Shown here: piece after piece, positions 47,437 through 57,211 of the stretch
Numbering within the stretch: the stretch's first letter is position 1
Layout of the letters: each line of letters starts with the position of its first letter
Assembly (NCBI RefSeq): GCF_014217335.1
Contig: NZ_CP060092.1
Coordinates: 885,501-949,500 of the forward strand
Length of the DNA: 64,000 nucleotides
DNA from: Teredinibacter purpureus
GTDB lineage: Bacteria; Pseudomonadota; Gammaproteobacteria; Pseudomonadales; Cellvibrionaceae
Reading direction: 5' to 3'
Notes under the pieces: model-generated
What the model was told of the DNA's origin: nothing
Seen by the model: the letters and a program-made list of their open reading frames with translations, nothing else
Databases searched by the model: none
Translations under genes and position numbers: made by a program

Positions 47437-48876
47437 CTAAAACCATTTATGCCTCGCAGTCAGAGTATAGAAGGCTCTACCCAATGTTGCTCCTCGGATC
47501 GCGTTAAATATAACGAAACTCATCCACAATCCGTGGTTCCCCCAAGTGGTCGATAGCCACCAAAGCGGTAAAAAACCGAAAAATACCGAAATACACATTG
47601 TTTTAAGCATGATGCGAGTTTTGCCTGCCCCAATAAAAATTCCGTCGAGAATATAGGTCCAAATACTTACAACGGGAAACAGCAGTAACCAATAAAAATG
47701 CACGCTTACGGCCTGGGCGACGGGCTCAATATCGGTAAACAGTGTAATGATTGTGGCTTTGCATGCAGTGAAAAAAAACACGATACAAAAGGCTAAGGCC
47801 GCACCGGCTGAAACACTGGCGGCACAGGCCTTCATGAAATTGGACTGGCTGCCGCTGCCAAGTGCTTTAGCGCCCATTGCTTCCGCTGCGTGGGCGTATC
47901 CGTCCAGGCCAAAGGATTGAAAAAGTACCAACTGTATGAGGATAGCGTTGGCGGCGAGCAGCGTTGGGCCAAGCTGAGCGCTCTGGGCAATGAAAAAATT
48001 GAATACTAAAAGCAGCAATGCGGTGCGAACGAAAAGGTCACCGTTAAGCCGCATTAATAACGCCCAACGACTGACATTGAAGAGATGGGCGAATGGTGGC
48101 CAACGCAGTGCCGCACCAAAGTGATGGTGTAAAGCCCGAAAGCCCAGCCAAACTGCCAAAATAGCGCCTAATATTTCCGCGATCAAGCTAGCGTAGGCCG
48201 CGCCTTCGCTATTCCAGTTATAAACCACGATAAAAAGATAATCGAGCGCAACGTTTAGCCCGTTTGCAACCACGGTAATCACCAGTGGAAGGCGGGCATT
48301 TTGCAAACCGATTAACAGCCCAATAATGACAAAAGTAAGAAAGGCTGCTGGGGCTGCTGTTATACGGATGTGGCAATATCGACTGGCCAATTCCGCCATC
48401 TCAGGTGGCGGGTTCATTAGGTGTATCACCAGCGGTATAGTGATCCACTGAGTAAGTATCATAAAAAGGCCACAAAGTAGCGCAAGTGCAATTGTTTGCC
48501 CCAGTTGGTGCATTAATTCAACGCTGTCACCAGCGCCAACGGCTCGGCCCACAAAACCGGTAGTACCCATACGTAAAAAGGCGAACATCCAAAGCAGCAA
48601 AGCCAGAATGTTCGACCCAATCGCTACTGCTCCAAGGTAAAGAGCGCTATCGAGGTGGCCGAGCATCGCCGTATCAGCTATACCCATCAACGGGGCTGAA
48701 ATATTACTGATTATCATCGGCCACGCCATGTTAAAGGCTTGCTTGTGAGGTAACCCTTTGAAATAAATGGTTTTTGTATGCTTTATTGGGCTAATGTCTG
48801 GCTCACTTAGCGAGTACGCAATACCGAATGAGTGGTCGTTTAAGAAAAAAATCCTTAGACGAAAGTGGATGTACAC
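47437..48876 (-). CDS. MATE-family efflux transporter (DinF-like)
   Basis: Up to 479 residues. The conserved MATE start MAWPMIISNISAPLMGIADTAMLGHL begins at about residue 49, followed by 12 hydrophobic segments and the family's G-x-A-xD and NxxxDYLF patterns (VALDYLFIVVYN). The only ATG is at residue 49; the longer GTG start at 48876 is kept because the region between is open but unlike the family, so the true start is uncertain. Probable Na+ or H+ coupled multidrug or metabolite exporter. It is divergent from the cox operon. Confidence 0.88.
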   Translation of the reverse strand: MYIHFRLRIFFLNDHSFGIAYSLSEPDISPIKHTKTIYFKGLPHKQAFNMAWPMIISNISAPLMGIADTAMLGHLDSALYLGAVAIGSNILALLLWMFAFLRMGTTGFVGRAVGAGDSVELMHQLGQTIALALLCGLFMILTQWITIPLVIHLMNPPPEMAELASRYCHIRITAAPAAFLTFVIIGLLIGLQNARLPLVITVVANGLNVALDYLFIVVYNWNSEGAAYASLIAEILGAILAVWLGFRALHHHFGAALRWPPFAHLFNVSRWALLMRLNGDLFVRTALLLLVFNFFIAQSAQLGPTLLAANAILIQLVLFQSFGLDGYAHAAEAMGAKALGSGSQSNFMKACAASVSAGAALAFCIVFFFTACKATIITLFTDIEPVAQAVSVHFYWLLLFPVVSIWTYILDGIFIGAGKTRIMLKTMCISVFFGFLPLWWLSTTWGNHGLWMSFVIFNAIRGATLGRAFYTLTARHKWF

Positions 48877-49015
48877 TTACTTTCTGACACGTGGTGCCGT
48901 TATAATCGCCGCCTGCGGTAAATGGCCGCACCTTATGCGTGCGTTTTTACGTTGATTTGGCGCAAGAGTTAACAATAAAACTGTACATTAATAAAATTAA
49001 AACGGAGATGGGGCG

Positions 49016-50155
49016 ATGTTAAGTTTTTCCCAGCGGTCGCTCGCTCTGCTATTGGCTTTCGTTGCTGCGGTATTACCTACTGCAGTTGGTGCTAGCGAAT
49101 GGCAGCTCAATATGACCGAAGGCGTTACCTCTGTCAGTCAGGAAGTTTACGGCCTGCACATGACGATTTTTTGGTGGTGCGTCGCCATTGGTGTTGTAGT
49201 GTTTGGAGTAATGTTCTACTCCATGTTTGCACACCGTAAGTCCCGCGGCGCTAAAGCCTCGAATTTCCACGAGAGTACAACGTTGGAAATTATTTGGACG
49301 GTTATCCCCTTCATTATACTTGTGATTATGGCTTTTCCTGCCACAAGTACCCTGAAGAAAATTTACGATACCGATAATGCTGATGTCGACGTGTTGATAA
49401 CGGGTTATCAGTGGAAGTGGAAATACGAATATCTTGGCCAAGATGTTAGCTTTTTCTCCAATCTGAAGAAAGACTCTGTCGACCAAATTCGTAATGGCGA
49501 AGCCAAGACGGCAAACTACTTGCTGGAAGTGGATGAGCCCATGCTTATTCCTGTTGGCAAAAAGGTCCGTTTTCTTGTGACGGCCGCGGATGTTATCCAC
49601 AGTTGGTGGGTGCCCGATTTGGCGGTTAAGCGTGATGCGATTCCTGGTTATGTTAACGAAGCGTGGACACTTGTAGATAAGCCCGGTGTATACCGTGGCC
49701 AATGTGCAGAACTCTGCGGTAAAGATCACGGTTTTATGCCAATTGAAGTCCATGCGGTTCCGCAAGCGGAATACGATGCGTGGTTGGCCAAAAAGCGTAA
49801 AGCTGCATTAGCGATAGCTGAAGCAGCCAAGCAAACACTGACCTTTGATGAGCTTTACGCTCAAGGTGAAGTCGTTTACAACGAACGTTGTGCGGCATGT
49901 CACCAAGTTCAAGGTGAAGGTGTTCCTGGTTTATTCCCCGCTATAGCAGGCAGTACTGTTGCAATGGGCGAATTGAGTGGGCACTTAGATGTCGTACTTA
50001 ACGGTGTTTCGGGTACAGCGATGCAAGCTTTTGCAGAGCAACTTACACCCGTTGAATCTGCGGCGGTTATTACTTTCCAGCGTAACGCTTTTGGCAACAA
50101 TATGGGCGATACTGTCCAGCCAATAGACGTTGTGAATTTCAAGCAAGGCCAATAA
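49016..50155 (+). CDS. coxB: Cytochrome c oxidase subunit II with fused cytochrome c
   Basis: 379 residues. A signal peptide leads to two transmembrane helices and a CuA cupredoxin domain with HSWWVPDLAVKRDAIPGYVN and the CuA ligand block CAELCGKDHGFM. The C-terminal cytochrome c domain has CAACHQ and a later Met ligand region. It passes electrons from soluble cytochrome c to subunit I; the fused haem is the caa3-type feature. ACGGAGATGGGGCG precedes the ATG. First gene of the oxidase operon. Confidence 0.96.
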   Translation: MLSFSQRSLALLLAFVAAVLPTAVGASEWQLNMTEGVTSVSQEVYGLHMTIFWWCVAIGVVVFGVMFYSMFAHRKSRGAKASNFHESTTLEIIWTVIPFIILVIMAFPATSTLKKIYDTDNADVDVLITGYQWKWKYEYLGQDVSFFSNLKKDSVDQIRNGEAKTANYLLEVDEPMLIPVGKKVRFLVTAADVIHSWWVPDLAVKRDAIPGYVNEAWTLVDKPGVYRGQCAELCGKDHGFMPIEVHAVPQAEYDAWLAKKRKAALAIAEAAKQTLTFDELYAQGEVVYNERCAACHQVQGEGVPGLFPAIAGSTVAMGELSGHLDVVLNGVSGTAMQAFAEQLTPVESAAVITFQRNAFGNNMGDTVQPIDVVNFKQGQ

Positions 50156-50168
50156 GGGGGTCGACACT

Positions 50169-51719
50169 ATGGCACATGGTCCTGCTAAAGGTATCACGCG
50201 TTGGTTGTACACAACCAACCACAAAGACATAGGTAGCATGTACCTATGGTTTTCGTTCGCCATGTTTTTTCTTGGCGGTATTTTTGCTCTGGTAGTACGT
50301 GCTGAATTATTTCAGCCGGGCTTACAGATCGTTGAGCCGAATTTCTTTAATCAGATGACCACTATGCACGGTCTGGTTATGGTCTTCGGCGCGGTAATGC
50401 CTGCTTTTGTGGGCTTAGCTAACTGGATGATACCAATGATGATTGGTGCCCCCGATATGGCTTTACCGCGAATGAACAACTGGAGCTTTTGGATTTTGCC
50501 CTTCGCATTTTCCATGTTGGCTTCCACCCTGTTCATGGAAGGCGGTGCACCTAACTTCGGTTGGACGTTCTACGCACCACTTTCCACCACTTATGCTCCT
50601 GCGTCTGTTACCTTCTTTATTTTCGCTGTGCATATTATGGGTGCGAGCTCCATCATGGGCGCTATCAACATTATTGCGACAATCCTCAATATGCGTGCTC
50701 CGGGCATGACATTGATGAAGATGCCATTGTTTGTATGGACGTGGTTGATCACCGCTTACTTGTTAATTGCTGTTATGCCCGTATTAGCAGGCGTTGTAAC
50801 AATGATGTTGATGGATATTCACTTCGGTACTAGCTTCTTCGATGCAGCCGGTGGTGGTGACCCCGTATTGTTCCAGCATGTGTTCTGGTTCTTCGGTCAC
50901 CCAGAAGTGTACATCATGATCTTGCCAGCCTTTGGTGTGGTCTCAGCTATTATTCCGACGTTCGCGCGCAAGCCGTTGTTTGGCTATAGCTCCATGGTAT
51001 ACGCGACAGCCTCCATTGCATTTTTAAGCTTTATTGTGTGGGCGCATCACATGTTTACCGTGGGAATGCCGCTTTTCGGCGAACTCGTATTTATGTACGC
51101 GACCATGCTGATTGCGATTCCTACGGGTGTAAAAGTGTTTAACTGGGTGACAACAATGTTTAAAGGTTCTATGACCTTTGAGACGCCCATGTTGTTCTCT
51201 ATTGCGTTTGTGATTCTGTTTACCATTGGTGGTTTCTCTGGCTTGATGCTGGCGATAGCCCCTGCAGATTTCCAGTATCACGATACTTATTTCGTTGTAG
51301 CGCACTTCCACTACGTACTAGTGCCTGGTGCAATCTTCTCTATTACGGCAGCCGTGTACTACTGGCTACCGAAGTGGAGCGGCAACATGTATGACGAAAC
51401 ATTAGGTAAAACGCATTTCTGGTTAGCGTTTATAGGCTTGAACGTTACATTCTTTCCTATGCACTTCTCGGGTTTGGCCGGTATGCCTCGTCGTATTCCA
51501 GACTACAACCCACTGTGGGCGGATTGGAACATGATCTCTTCTGTTGGCGCATTCCTATTTGGTGCCGCACAAGTCTTGTTCCTCTACATTATTATTCGCG
51601 CCATAGTGAGTGGCAAGAAAGCCACGGCTGAAGTATGGGAAGGATCGCACGGTTTAGAGTGGACAGTTCCTTCGCCTGCTCCATACCATACGTTTACGAC
51701 GCCGCCTGAAGTAAAGTAA
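50169..51719 (+). CDS. ctaD: Cytochrome c oxidase subunit I
   Basis: 516-residue catalytic subunit of the aa3-type terminal oxidase. It has twelve helices, low-spin haem and CuB-haem a3 ligands in FWFFGHPEVYIMILPAFG and VWAHHMFTVGMP, and the cross-linked Tyr and K-channel residues. GGGGGTCGACACT precedes the ATG. It lies 13 bases after coxB in the operon. Confidence 0.98.
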   Translation: MAHGPAKGITRWLYTTNHKDIGSMYLWFSFAMFFLGGIFALVVRAELFQPGLQIVEPNFFNQMTTMHGLVMVFGAVMPAFVGLANWMIPMMIGAPDMALPRMNNWSFWILPFAFSMLASTLFMEGGAPNFGWTFYAPLSTTYAPASVTFFIFAVHIMGASSIMGAINIIATILNMRAPGMTLMKMPLFVWTWLITAYLLIAVMPVLAGVVTMMLMDIHFGTSFFDAAGGGDPVLFQHVFWFFGHPEVYIMILPAFGVVSAIIPTFARKPLFGYSSMVYATASIAFLSFIVWAHHMFTVGMPLFGELVFMYATMLIAIPTGVKVFNWVTTMFKGSMTFETPMLFSIAFVILFTIGGFSGLMLAIAPADFQYHDTYFVVAHFHYVLVPGAIFSITAAVYYWLPKWSGNMYDETLGKTHFWLAFIGLNVTFFPMHFSGLAGMPRRIPDYNPLWADWNMISSVGAFLFGAAQVLFLYIIIRAIVSGKKATAEVWEGSHGLEWTVPSPAPYHTFTTPPEVK

Positions 51720-51729
51720 CGAGATAATC

Positions 51730-52365
51730 ATGGCAAGTGGTAACGACAACAACGGCATTAAAAGGACTATTGTTAAATCAGTCGCATTGGTGGTGAGTAT
51801 GTTTGTTTTTGCGATTTGGGTGATGCCTCCTCTCTACACATTGTTTTGCGAAGTCACTGGTCTTAACGGTAAAACGAAAGGCCAGTACACCGCCGTTTCT
51901 GCGGAGATCGATACCTCGCGTACGGTCGTCGTCCAGTTTGTGGGAACCAATAACGAAAACATGCCTTGGGGTTTCAAACCTAAAGATTTTTCGTTAACGG
52001 TACATCCTGGCCAAGCGGTGGTAACAGATTTTATCGCACATAACCCAACCGATAACATCATGGTGGGGCAAGCGGTACCAAGTTTGGTACCGCACAATGC
52101 TACGGATTACTTTTTTAAGACCGAATGCTTTTGTTTTAATCAGCAAGCACTCGGGCCAGGTGAAACAGCTGATTTAGGGCTGCAGTTTATCGTTGACCAA
52201 GAGCTTCCCAAGGGCGTTAACACCATAACGCTCTCGTACACTCTGTTTGATGTTACTGACATGTCACCAGACGCTGTTACGCAGAAAGCGCTAGAGCTAC
52301 GTGAACAAGATTTGAATAAACAAGACCCGGATTCAACCGGTTCGCAAACTTTAACCGCACGTTAA
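51730..52365 (+). CDS. ctaG: Cytochrome c oxidase assembly protein Cox11/CtaG
   Basis: 211-residue copper chaperone that inserts CuB into subunit I. One N-terminal helix anchors a periplasmic domain. The copper motif CFCF (ECFCFNQQALGPGE) and GLNGKTKGQY are diagnostic. It starts 10 bases after ctaD and 17 bases before coxC. Confidence 0.96.
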   Translation: MASGNDNNGIKRTIVKSVALVVSMFVFAIWVMPPLYTLFCEVTGLNGKTKGQYTAVSAEIDTSRTVVVQFVGTNNENMPWGFKPKDFSLTVHPGQAVVTDFIAHNPTDNIMVGQAVPSLVPHNATDYFFKTECFCFNQQALGPGETADLGLQFIVDQELPKGVNTITLSYTLFDVTDMSPDAVTQKALELREQDLNKQDPDSTGSQTLTAR

Positions 52366-52382
52366 AAGCGGAGTATTAATTC

Positions 52383-53306
52383 ATGGAACAACAACACGAA
52401 ACCTATTACGTTCCCGAGCAGAGCAAGTTGCCTATCTTGGCGTCTATAGGTCTGTTTTTGACTGTATTTGGTCTGGCGAATTGGCTAAACGACGTAGCCG
52501 CCGATAAAGACGGTAGCGGTGCGCTCATATCACTGCTGGGTTTTATTCTCTTGTCGGCCGTACTCTTTAACTGGTTTGCGTCGGTTATTGATGAAAATAT
52601 GAAAGGCCTTAACAGTGCCCAAGTAAAACGCTCTTATGTTTGGGGCATGGGCTGGTTTATTTTTTCTGAGGTTATGTTTTTCTCGGCATTCTTTGGTGCC
52701 CTTTGGTACCTGCGAAATATGTCGTTACCGCTATTGAGCGAAGGCCCTACCAGCGAATTATTGTGGAACGGCTTTAAGGCTGATTGGCCATTAATGACCA
52801 CTCCCGATATGGCTGCGAACGGTGCTGCTGCCGTGGTGAATGGCCCTGACCAAAATATGAGTAATCCTGGTGTTAGTAACTGGGCCGGATGGCTACCATT
52901 CTGGAACACCGCCGTATTATTAATCTCTAGTTTTACGGTTCATTTTGCACATACGGCGCTTAAGAAAGACGACAAGAAGAAATTCAACATCTGGTTAGGT
53001 ATAACGGTAGCGTTGGGTTTTATCTTTTTGGTTTTACAAGTAGAAGAATATCTTCACGCGTATAACCACATGGGCTTAACGCTCGAAACGGGTGTTTACG
53101 GTACCACCTTCTTTATGTTGACGGGTTTTCACGGTTTACACGTCACCATGGGTACGTTCATGTTGTTAGTGCAATGGTTGCGATCAATTAGCAAAGGCCA
53201 TTTTAGTCACGCTGATTGTTTCGGTTTCGAAGCCTCAAGCTGGTACTGGCACTTTGTCGATGTGGTATGGGTTGGCTTGTTCTTATTTGTGTACATTCTT
53301 GGCTAA
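52383..53306 (+). CDS. coxC: Cytochrome c oxidase subunit III
   Basis: 307 residues with seven transmembrane helices, including EASSWYWHFVDVVWVGLFLF and the HVTMGTF helix. It is longer than many subunit III proteins because of a loop near residues 120-155 (SELLWNGFKADWPLMTTPD), typical of gammaproteobacterial versions. It stabilises the catalytic core. The operon continues through assembly factors. Confidence 0.96.
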   Translation: MEQQHETYYVPEQSKLPILASIGLFLTVFGLANWLNDVAADKDGSGALISLLGFILLSAVLFNWFASVIDENMKGLNSAQVKRSYVWGMGWFIFSEVMFFSAFFGALWYLRNMSLPLLSEGPTSELLWNGFKADWPLMTTPDMAANGAAAVVNGPDQNMSNPGVSNWAGWLPFWNTAVLLISSFTVHFAHTALKKDDKKKFNIWLGITVALGFIFLVLQVEEYLHAYNHMGLTLETGVYGTTFFMLTGFHGLHVTMGTFMLLVQWLRSISKGHFSHADCFGFEASSWYWHFVDVVWVGLFLFVYILG

Positions 53307-53315
53307 AGTCTACGT

Positions 53316-53351
53316 AAGGCTAGGCTCCTGTCGGAGCCCAGCCTTATTTGC
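53316..53351. terminator. Hairpin between coxC and the convergent small gene
   Basis: AAGGCTAGGCTCC (53316-53328) and GGAGCCCAGCCTT (53333-53345) pair with one mismatch and lead into ATTTGCTTT. It probably ends coxC transcription and/or that of the convergent gene. Confidence 0.75.
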
Positions 53352-53352
53352 T

Positions 53353-53604
53353 TTATTCTTGGCTAGCCGCCTGGCGATGATTTCCCCAAGGCGCAGTATT
53401 TGATAATTTACCGCTGTAAATTCCGTAGCCGATAGTTAATAGCAAGGCGGCTGCGAGTATAATCCTCACGCCTAGGGCAATAAGCGCGCGTTTAGATTCC
53501 GCTACGCCCATATCCTTCATTAAAAAAACTAGGCCACTACTCAGGCTGCCGACAACGGCAATAAACAGTATTATGATAGTTATTTTTAAGGCCAAAAGGC
53601 TCAT
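53353..53604 (-). CDS. DUF2909-type twin-helix membrane protein
   Basis: 83 residues from the ATG at 53604 (CGGAG 8 bases upstream; the longer frame adds 17 residues of no support). Two hydrophobic helices (about 4-27 and 40-61) are joined by a loop with KDMGVAESKRAL. It is what I recall as DUF2909, commonly found in reverse orientation inside cox operons between subunit III and surf1. Role in oxidase assembly possible, not shown. Confidence 0.85.
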   Translation of the reverse strand: MSLLALKITIIILFIAVVGSLSSGLVFLMKDMGVAESKRALIALGVRIILAAALLLTIGYGIYSGKLSNTAPWGNHRQAASQE

Positions 53605-53632
53605 AAAATAATCTCCGTTCGAACAATTAAAT

Positions 53633-54370
53633 ATGGCTGGCGCTAGCAAAATCACATTTCACATAAACTGGAAGATAACAGCCTTTTCGACACTGTTGCT
53701 GCCAGTATTGCTGAGCCTTGGATTCTGGCAGCTCAGCCGTGCGCAAGAAAAGCAGACCTTACAGGAAAGCTGGCAGCTACAGCAAGCATTGCCAACTCAG
53801 GCCTACACCGATACGGACACCTTATTGAATCGCCGTATTTTTGTGGAGGGTCATTTCGAAACAGCGCATTATTGGCTGATTGAAAATAAGCGGTTGGATG
53901 GTCAATTGGGTTACCACGTAGTGATGGCCTTTATAGCAGCGCCGTCTCACGGCACAGACAAGGCTTTGCTTATTAACCGCGGCTGGGTTGCGGCAGGGCA
54001 GTATCGTCACGATAACCCTGTGATCAAAACACCTAAAGGCCGCCAACGCATTACGGGTACGCTTAAAATACCGAGCGACTCACGGTTTATAGAAGCACCA
54101 AAGCTTGCCGAGCAGGTTTGGCCGTACCGGCTACTGGAGGTGAATACAGATTTTATGGCGACACAGCTGAATCGAGTATTATCCAATAAAATTGTATTGT
54201 TAGATGCAGACAGTGCAGGGGCTCTAGCCGTAAGCTGGCAACCTATTAATATGCGCGCTGAAAAGCATCATGGTTATGCCGTGCAGTGGTTTGGAATGGC
54301 CCTCGCCTTGATCGTTCTTTGGTTGCTGAGCAACAGCAATGTGAAAGCTTTGCTACGCAGAGAACCCTAA
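53633..54370 (+). CDS. SURF1-family oxidase assembly protein
   Basis: 245 residues with one N-terminal and one C-terminal transmembrane helix flanking a periplasmic domain (LPVLLSLGFWQLSRAQEKQ at the start; NRGWVAAGQYR in the middle; MRAEKHHGYAVQWFGMALAL at the end, diagnostic). It aids insertion of haem a into subunit I. Its start lies 29 bases from the divergent DUF2909 gene. Confidence 0.92.
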   Translation: MAGASKITFHINWKITAFSTLLLPVLLSLGFWQLSRAQEKQTLQESWQLQQALPTQAYTDTDTLLNRRIFVEGHFETAHYWLIENKRLDGQLGYHVVMAFIAAPSHGTDKALLINRGWVAAGQYRHDNPVIKTPKGRQRITGTLKIPSDSRFIEAPKLAEQVWPYRLLEVNTDFMATQLNRVLSNKIVLLDADSAGALAVSWQPINMRAEKHHGYAVQWFGMALALIVLWLLSNSNVKALLRREP

Positions 54371-54399
54371 ACTTCAACTTCAACAATAGCTAGAAACTC

Positions 54400-55023
54400 A
54401 TGCAAACGTCCGATAAACCTAACGAGATCAAATTTAACAAAGGCAAATTGACCCTTATAGCGCTTTTGAGCGTGTCAATACTGCCTATTGCCGCCGCCTA
54501 CATTATGTTTTTTACGGGTATTGGTGTACCGGATAACACCGTCAATGCCGGTACCATTCTGCCGAAGGCTGTCAATCTATCGACCTTACTCGACGATCAA
54601 AGCGATTTTGCTCGGCAATTAAAAACAGAAAAAAAATGGCGATTACTCATCCCGCTGCCCGCCGTGTGTTCGTCTTCGTGCGAACAAAACTTTTATACCA
54701 CTCGCCAAGTACACATACGCCTTTCTGAAAAAAGTGCGCGTGTGGAGCGGGTTGCTGTCAATATTGGTGGAGAGCAGGGTCAAACATATTTTGACAGCAT
54801 TAAAGCTGAACACCCGAATTTGAAAATGTTAACCCTCGAAAAACACCAGTGGGTAAATTGGCTTGCTGAAAGTGGTCAGTCGTTAGACATGTCTAGCGAG
54901 CCGTATTACTTACTGCTCGATCAGGAAGGATTCGCCATGATGTTCTATACCGAGCAACAGCACGGTAACGAACTCCTTAAGGATATAAAACGCGCGCTCA
55001 AATATTCAATAGATTACCAATAG
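54400..55023 (+). CDS. Sco-like membrane protein with CSSSC motif
   Basis: 207 residues: one N-terminal helix (about 17-38) and a thioredoxin-like periplasmic domain. A CSSSC pair in PLPAVCSSSCEQNF sits where Sco proteins have CPxxxC copper ligands, but the later Sco histidine seems replaced (LDMSSEPYYLLLDQEG in place of VDH-type). It lies between surf1 and ctaA, 2 bases before ctaA. Probably a disulphide-handling or degenerate copper-delivery protein. Confidence 0.8.
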   Translation: MQTSDKPNEIKFNKGKLTLIALLSVSILPIAAAYIMFFTGIGVPDNTVNAGTILPKAVNLSTLLDDQSDFARQLKTEKKWRLLIPLPAVCSSSCEQNFYTTRQVHIRLSEKSARVERVAVNIGGEQGQTYFDSIKAEHPNLKMLTLEKHQWVNWLAESGQSLDMSSEPYYLLLDQEGFAMMFYTEQQHGNELLKDIKRALKYSIDYQ

Positions 55024-55024
55024 C

Positions 55025-56197
55025 ATGAAAGCAAATAGCGTAATGTTTAAATTATCGATGCTGGCCTTTTTCATGGCGTGTATTGTCGTTGTGCTGGGAG
55101 CTTTTACCCGCTTAGCGGAAGCGGGCCTAGGCTGCCCAGATTGGCCTACCTGTTACGGGCACCTGTGGGTGCCGAATGAGGCTCACGAAATTGCCTCTGC
55201 CAATGAAATATTTGAAGAAACGCCCGTAGAAACCGATAAAACATGGCCAGAGCAAATACATCGGATTTTCGCTTCATCCCTTGGCCTTGTTATTTTGGCC
55301 TTGTTTTTTGTCGCCTACCGTAAGCGTAATCCCATCGTCAAAGCGAGCAGTATTGTAGCTTTGCTAGGAGTGCTTGTTGTCGGGGTAATGAGTAGAGTTA
55401 TTGTTGGCGATGTGCTCGACCCAATATTATGGTTGTTAGTGGCGTTATATTTTGCCAACCTCGCACGGCTAAAATCGAGATGTGTAGAAAACAGTGCACC
55501 GTTTTTACTGCCCGCGAGCTTAGCGGGGTTAGTGATACTTCAAGGTTTTTTTGGGATGTGGACGGTTACCCTTAAACTCTGGCCGCAAGTGGTAACGGCT
55601 CATTTGCTCGGCGGCTTCGCAACGCTCAGTTTAATTTGGTTAGTACTGCAACGAAGTGGCGGTTACCAATGGGCCTTACCGGCTACCGACGTTGTAAAGC
55701 TAATGCAGTTACGGCGCCTAGCGTTAATCGTGTTAGGTGTTGTTATTGTTCAAATAGCATTGGGAGGTTGGACATCTTCAAATTACGCTGCACTCGCTTG
55801 TCCAGATTTCCCCACCTGCCAAAATGCACTCATTCCCGAGGCTGATTTTTCTCAGGGCTTCAACTTCTTTCAAAAACTAGGTCCGAATTACCTTGGTGGT
55901 CTATTAGACAATCAGGCGCGTATCGCCATTCACTTTAGTCATAGGTTAGGTGCGTTATTCGTAACTGCACTGAGCTTTTGGCTTATCGTTAAGCTTTTTA
56001 GCGTAGCGTCAACAAAAGTAAAAAAAATGGCTTCCATCTATACAGTAGTACTTGTAGGCCAGATAATGCTGGGCATAAGTAATATTGTTTTCGCGCTTCC
56101 TTTATCGATAGCCGTTATTCACAATGCTGTCGGCGCAGTACTACTACTGGTGTTAGTGACCTTGAATCACCGACTTACCACCGTTAAAACGCTTTAA
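55025..56197 (+). CDS. ctaA: Haem A synthase (Cox15/CtaA)
   Basis: 390-residue multi-helix membrane enzyme oxidising haem O to haem A for the aa3 oxidase. Family blocks are GAFTRLAEAGLGCPDWPTCYG and the second-half HxxxG-type FSHRLGALFVT, with ligand His in TAHLLGG and VIHNAVGAVLL. Eight helices in two halves. The gene follows the Sco-like gene by a single base. Confidence 0.95.
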   Translation: MKANSVMFKLSMLAFFMACIVVVLGAFTRLAEAGLGCPDWPTCYGHLWVPNEAHEIASANEIFEETPVETDKTWPEQIHRIFASSLGLVILALFFVAYRKRNPIVKASSIVALLGVLVVGVMSRVIVGDVLDPILWLLVALYFANLARLKSRCVENSAPFLLPASLAGLVILQGFFGMWTVTLKLWPQVVTAHLLGGFATLSLIWLVLQRSGGYQWALPATDVVKLMQLRRLALIVLGVVIVQIALGGWTSSNYAALACPDFPTCQNALIPEADFSQGFNFFQKLGPNYLGGLLDNQARIAIHFSHRLGALFVTALSFWLIVKLFSVASTKVKKMASIYTVVLVGQIMLGISNIVFALPLSIAVIHNAVGAVLLLVLVTLNHRLTTVKTL

Positions 56198-56210
56198 TGA
56201 GTAATACCCC

Positions 56211-57131
56211 ATGACCGAGACTAAGCCAGAAACTTTTGATGACGTTATGCAACATCATTGGCGTGACTATTATGAGCTAACTAAACCGATGGTGGTGTTG
56301 CTCATGTTGCTCACTTCACTGATAGGTATGCTGTTAGCGACACCGACTATGGTGCCGTGGGATATACTCATATTTGGCAACATGGGCATAGCGTTGTGCG
56401 CTGGCTCGGCTGCCACGGTAAACCATCTTGTGGACCGTCATATTGATTTAAAAATGGCACGCACCGTTAATCGTCCCGTAGCAAAAGGTCGCGTAGCCCC
56501 CTTTAATGCCATATTATTTTCGGTAACGCTAGGCCTTGCGGGCATGGCTGTACTCTACTTTTTAGTCAATGCCATTACCGCTTGGCTAACGTTTGCGTCA
56601 TTAGTGGGTTACGCTTTTATCTATACGTTTTACCTTAAAAGAGCAACACCCCAGAATATTGTGATTGGTGGTTTAGCGGGCGCAGCGCCCCCGCTTTTAG
56701 GATGGACAGCTGTGACCGGCCAAATTGATGGGCATGGTTTGTTATTGGTACTGATTATTTTTGCATGGACACCGCCGCACTTTTGGGCTTTAGCTGTTCA
56801 TAAAAAAGCCGAGTATGCGAGCGCAAAAATCCCTATGCTGCCGGTTACCCATGGCGAAAGCTATACCAAACTGCATATATTGCTCTACACCATTTTAATG
56901 GTAGTTGTTAGTGTATTACCGTTTGTGACGCAAATGCTCAATACCCTGTATTTACTCGGCGCATTAGTACTGGGCGCAGGCTTCATTTATTACGCTATTA
57001 CAATGATGATCGGTAAAAATAAAAATGCGGGAATGGATACCTTTAAATATTCCATCGTCTATTTGATGGGCCTATTTGTCATTATGTTGTTGGATCACTA
57101 TCTTATGCCAATATCACCTTTAGTGCGGTAA
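56211..57131 (+). CDS. ctaB: Protohaem IX farnesyltransferase
   Basis: 306-residue UbiA-type prenyltransferase that converts haem B to haem O. The aspartate-rich motif [15 protein letters not shown] and the second [21 protein letters not shown] block are intact, with [13 protein letters not shown]. It is immediately downstream of ctaA in the haem-A branch of the operon. Confidence 0.96.
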   Translation: MTETKPETFDDVMQHHWRDYYELTKPMVVLLMLLTSLIGMLLATPTMVPWDILIFGNMGIALCAGSAATVNHLVDRHIDLKMARTVNRPVAKGRVAPFNAILFSVTLGLAGMAVLYFLVNAITAWLTFASLVGYAFIYTFYLKRATPQNIVIGGLAGAAPPLLGWTAVTGQIDGHGLLLVLIIFAWTPPHFWALAVHKKAEYASAKIPMLPVTHGESYTKLHILLYTILMVVVSVLPFVTQMLNTLYLLGALVLGAGFIYYAITMMIGKNKNAGMDTFKYSIVYLMGLFVIMLLDHYLMPISPLVR

Positions 57132-57211
57132 AACGTCAGTTACGTGTGAACGCGCAGAACTCAATATATCAATAGCACATCTTATTTATGTGCGACTAAG
57201 AGAATAAATGC

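Noticed and set aside
49073..49765. 230-codon minus frame inside coxB
   Set aside because: Antisense shadow of a well-conserved oxidase gene, low-complexity composition.
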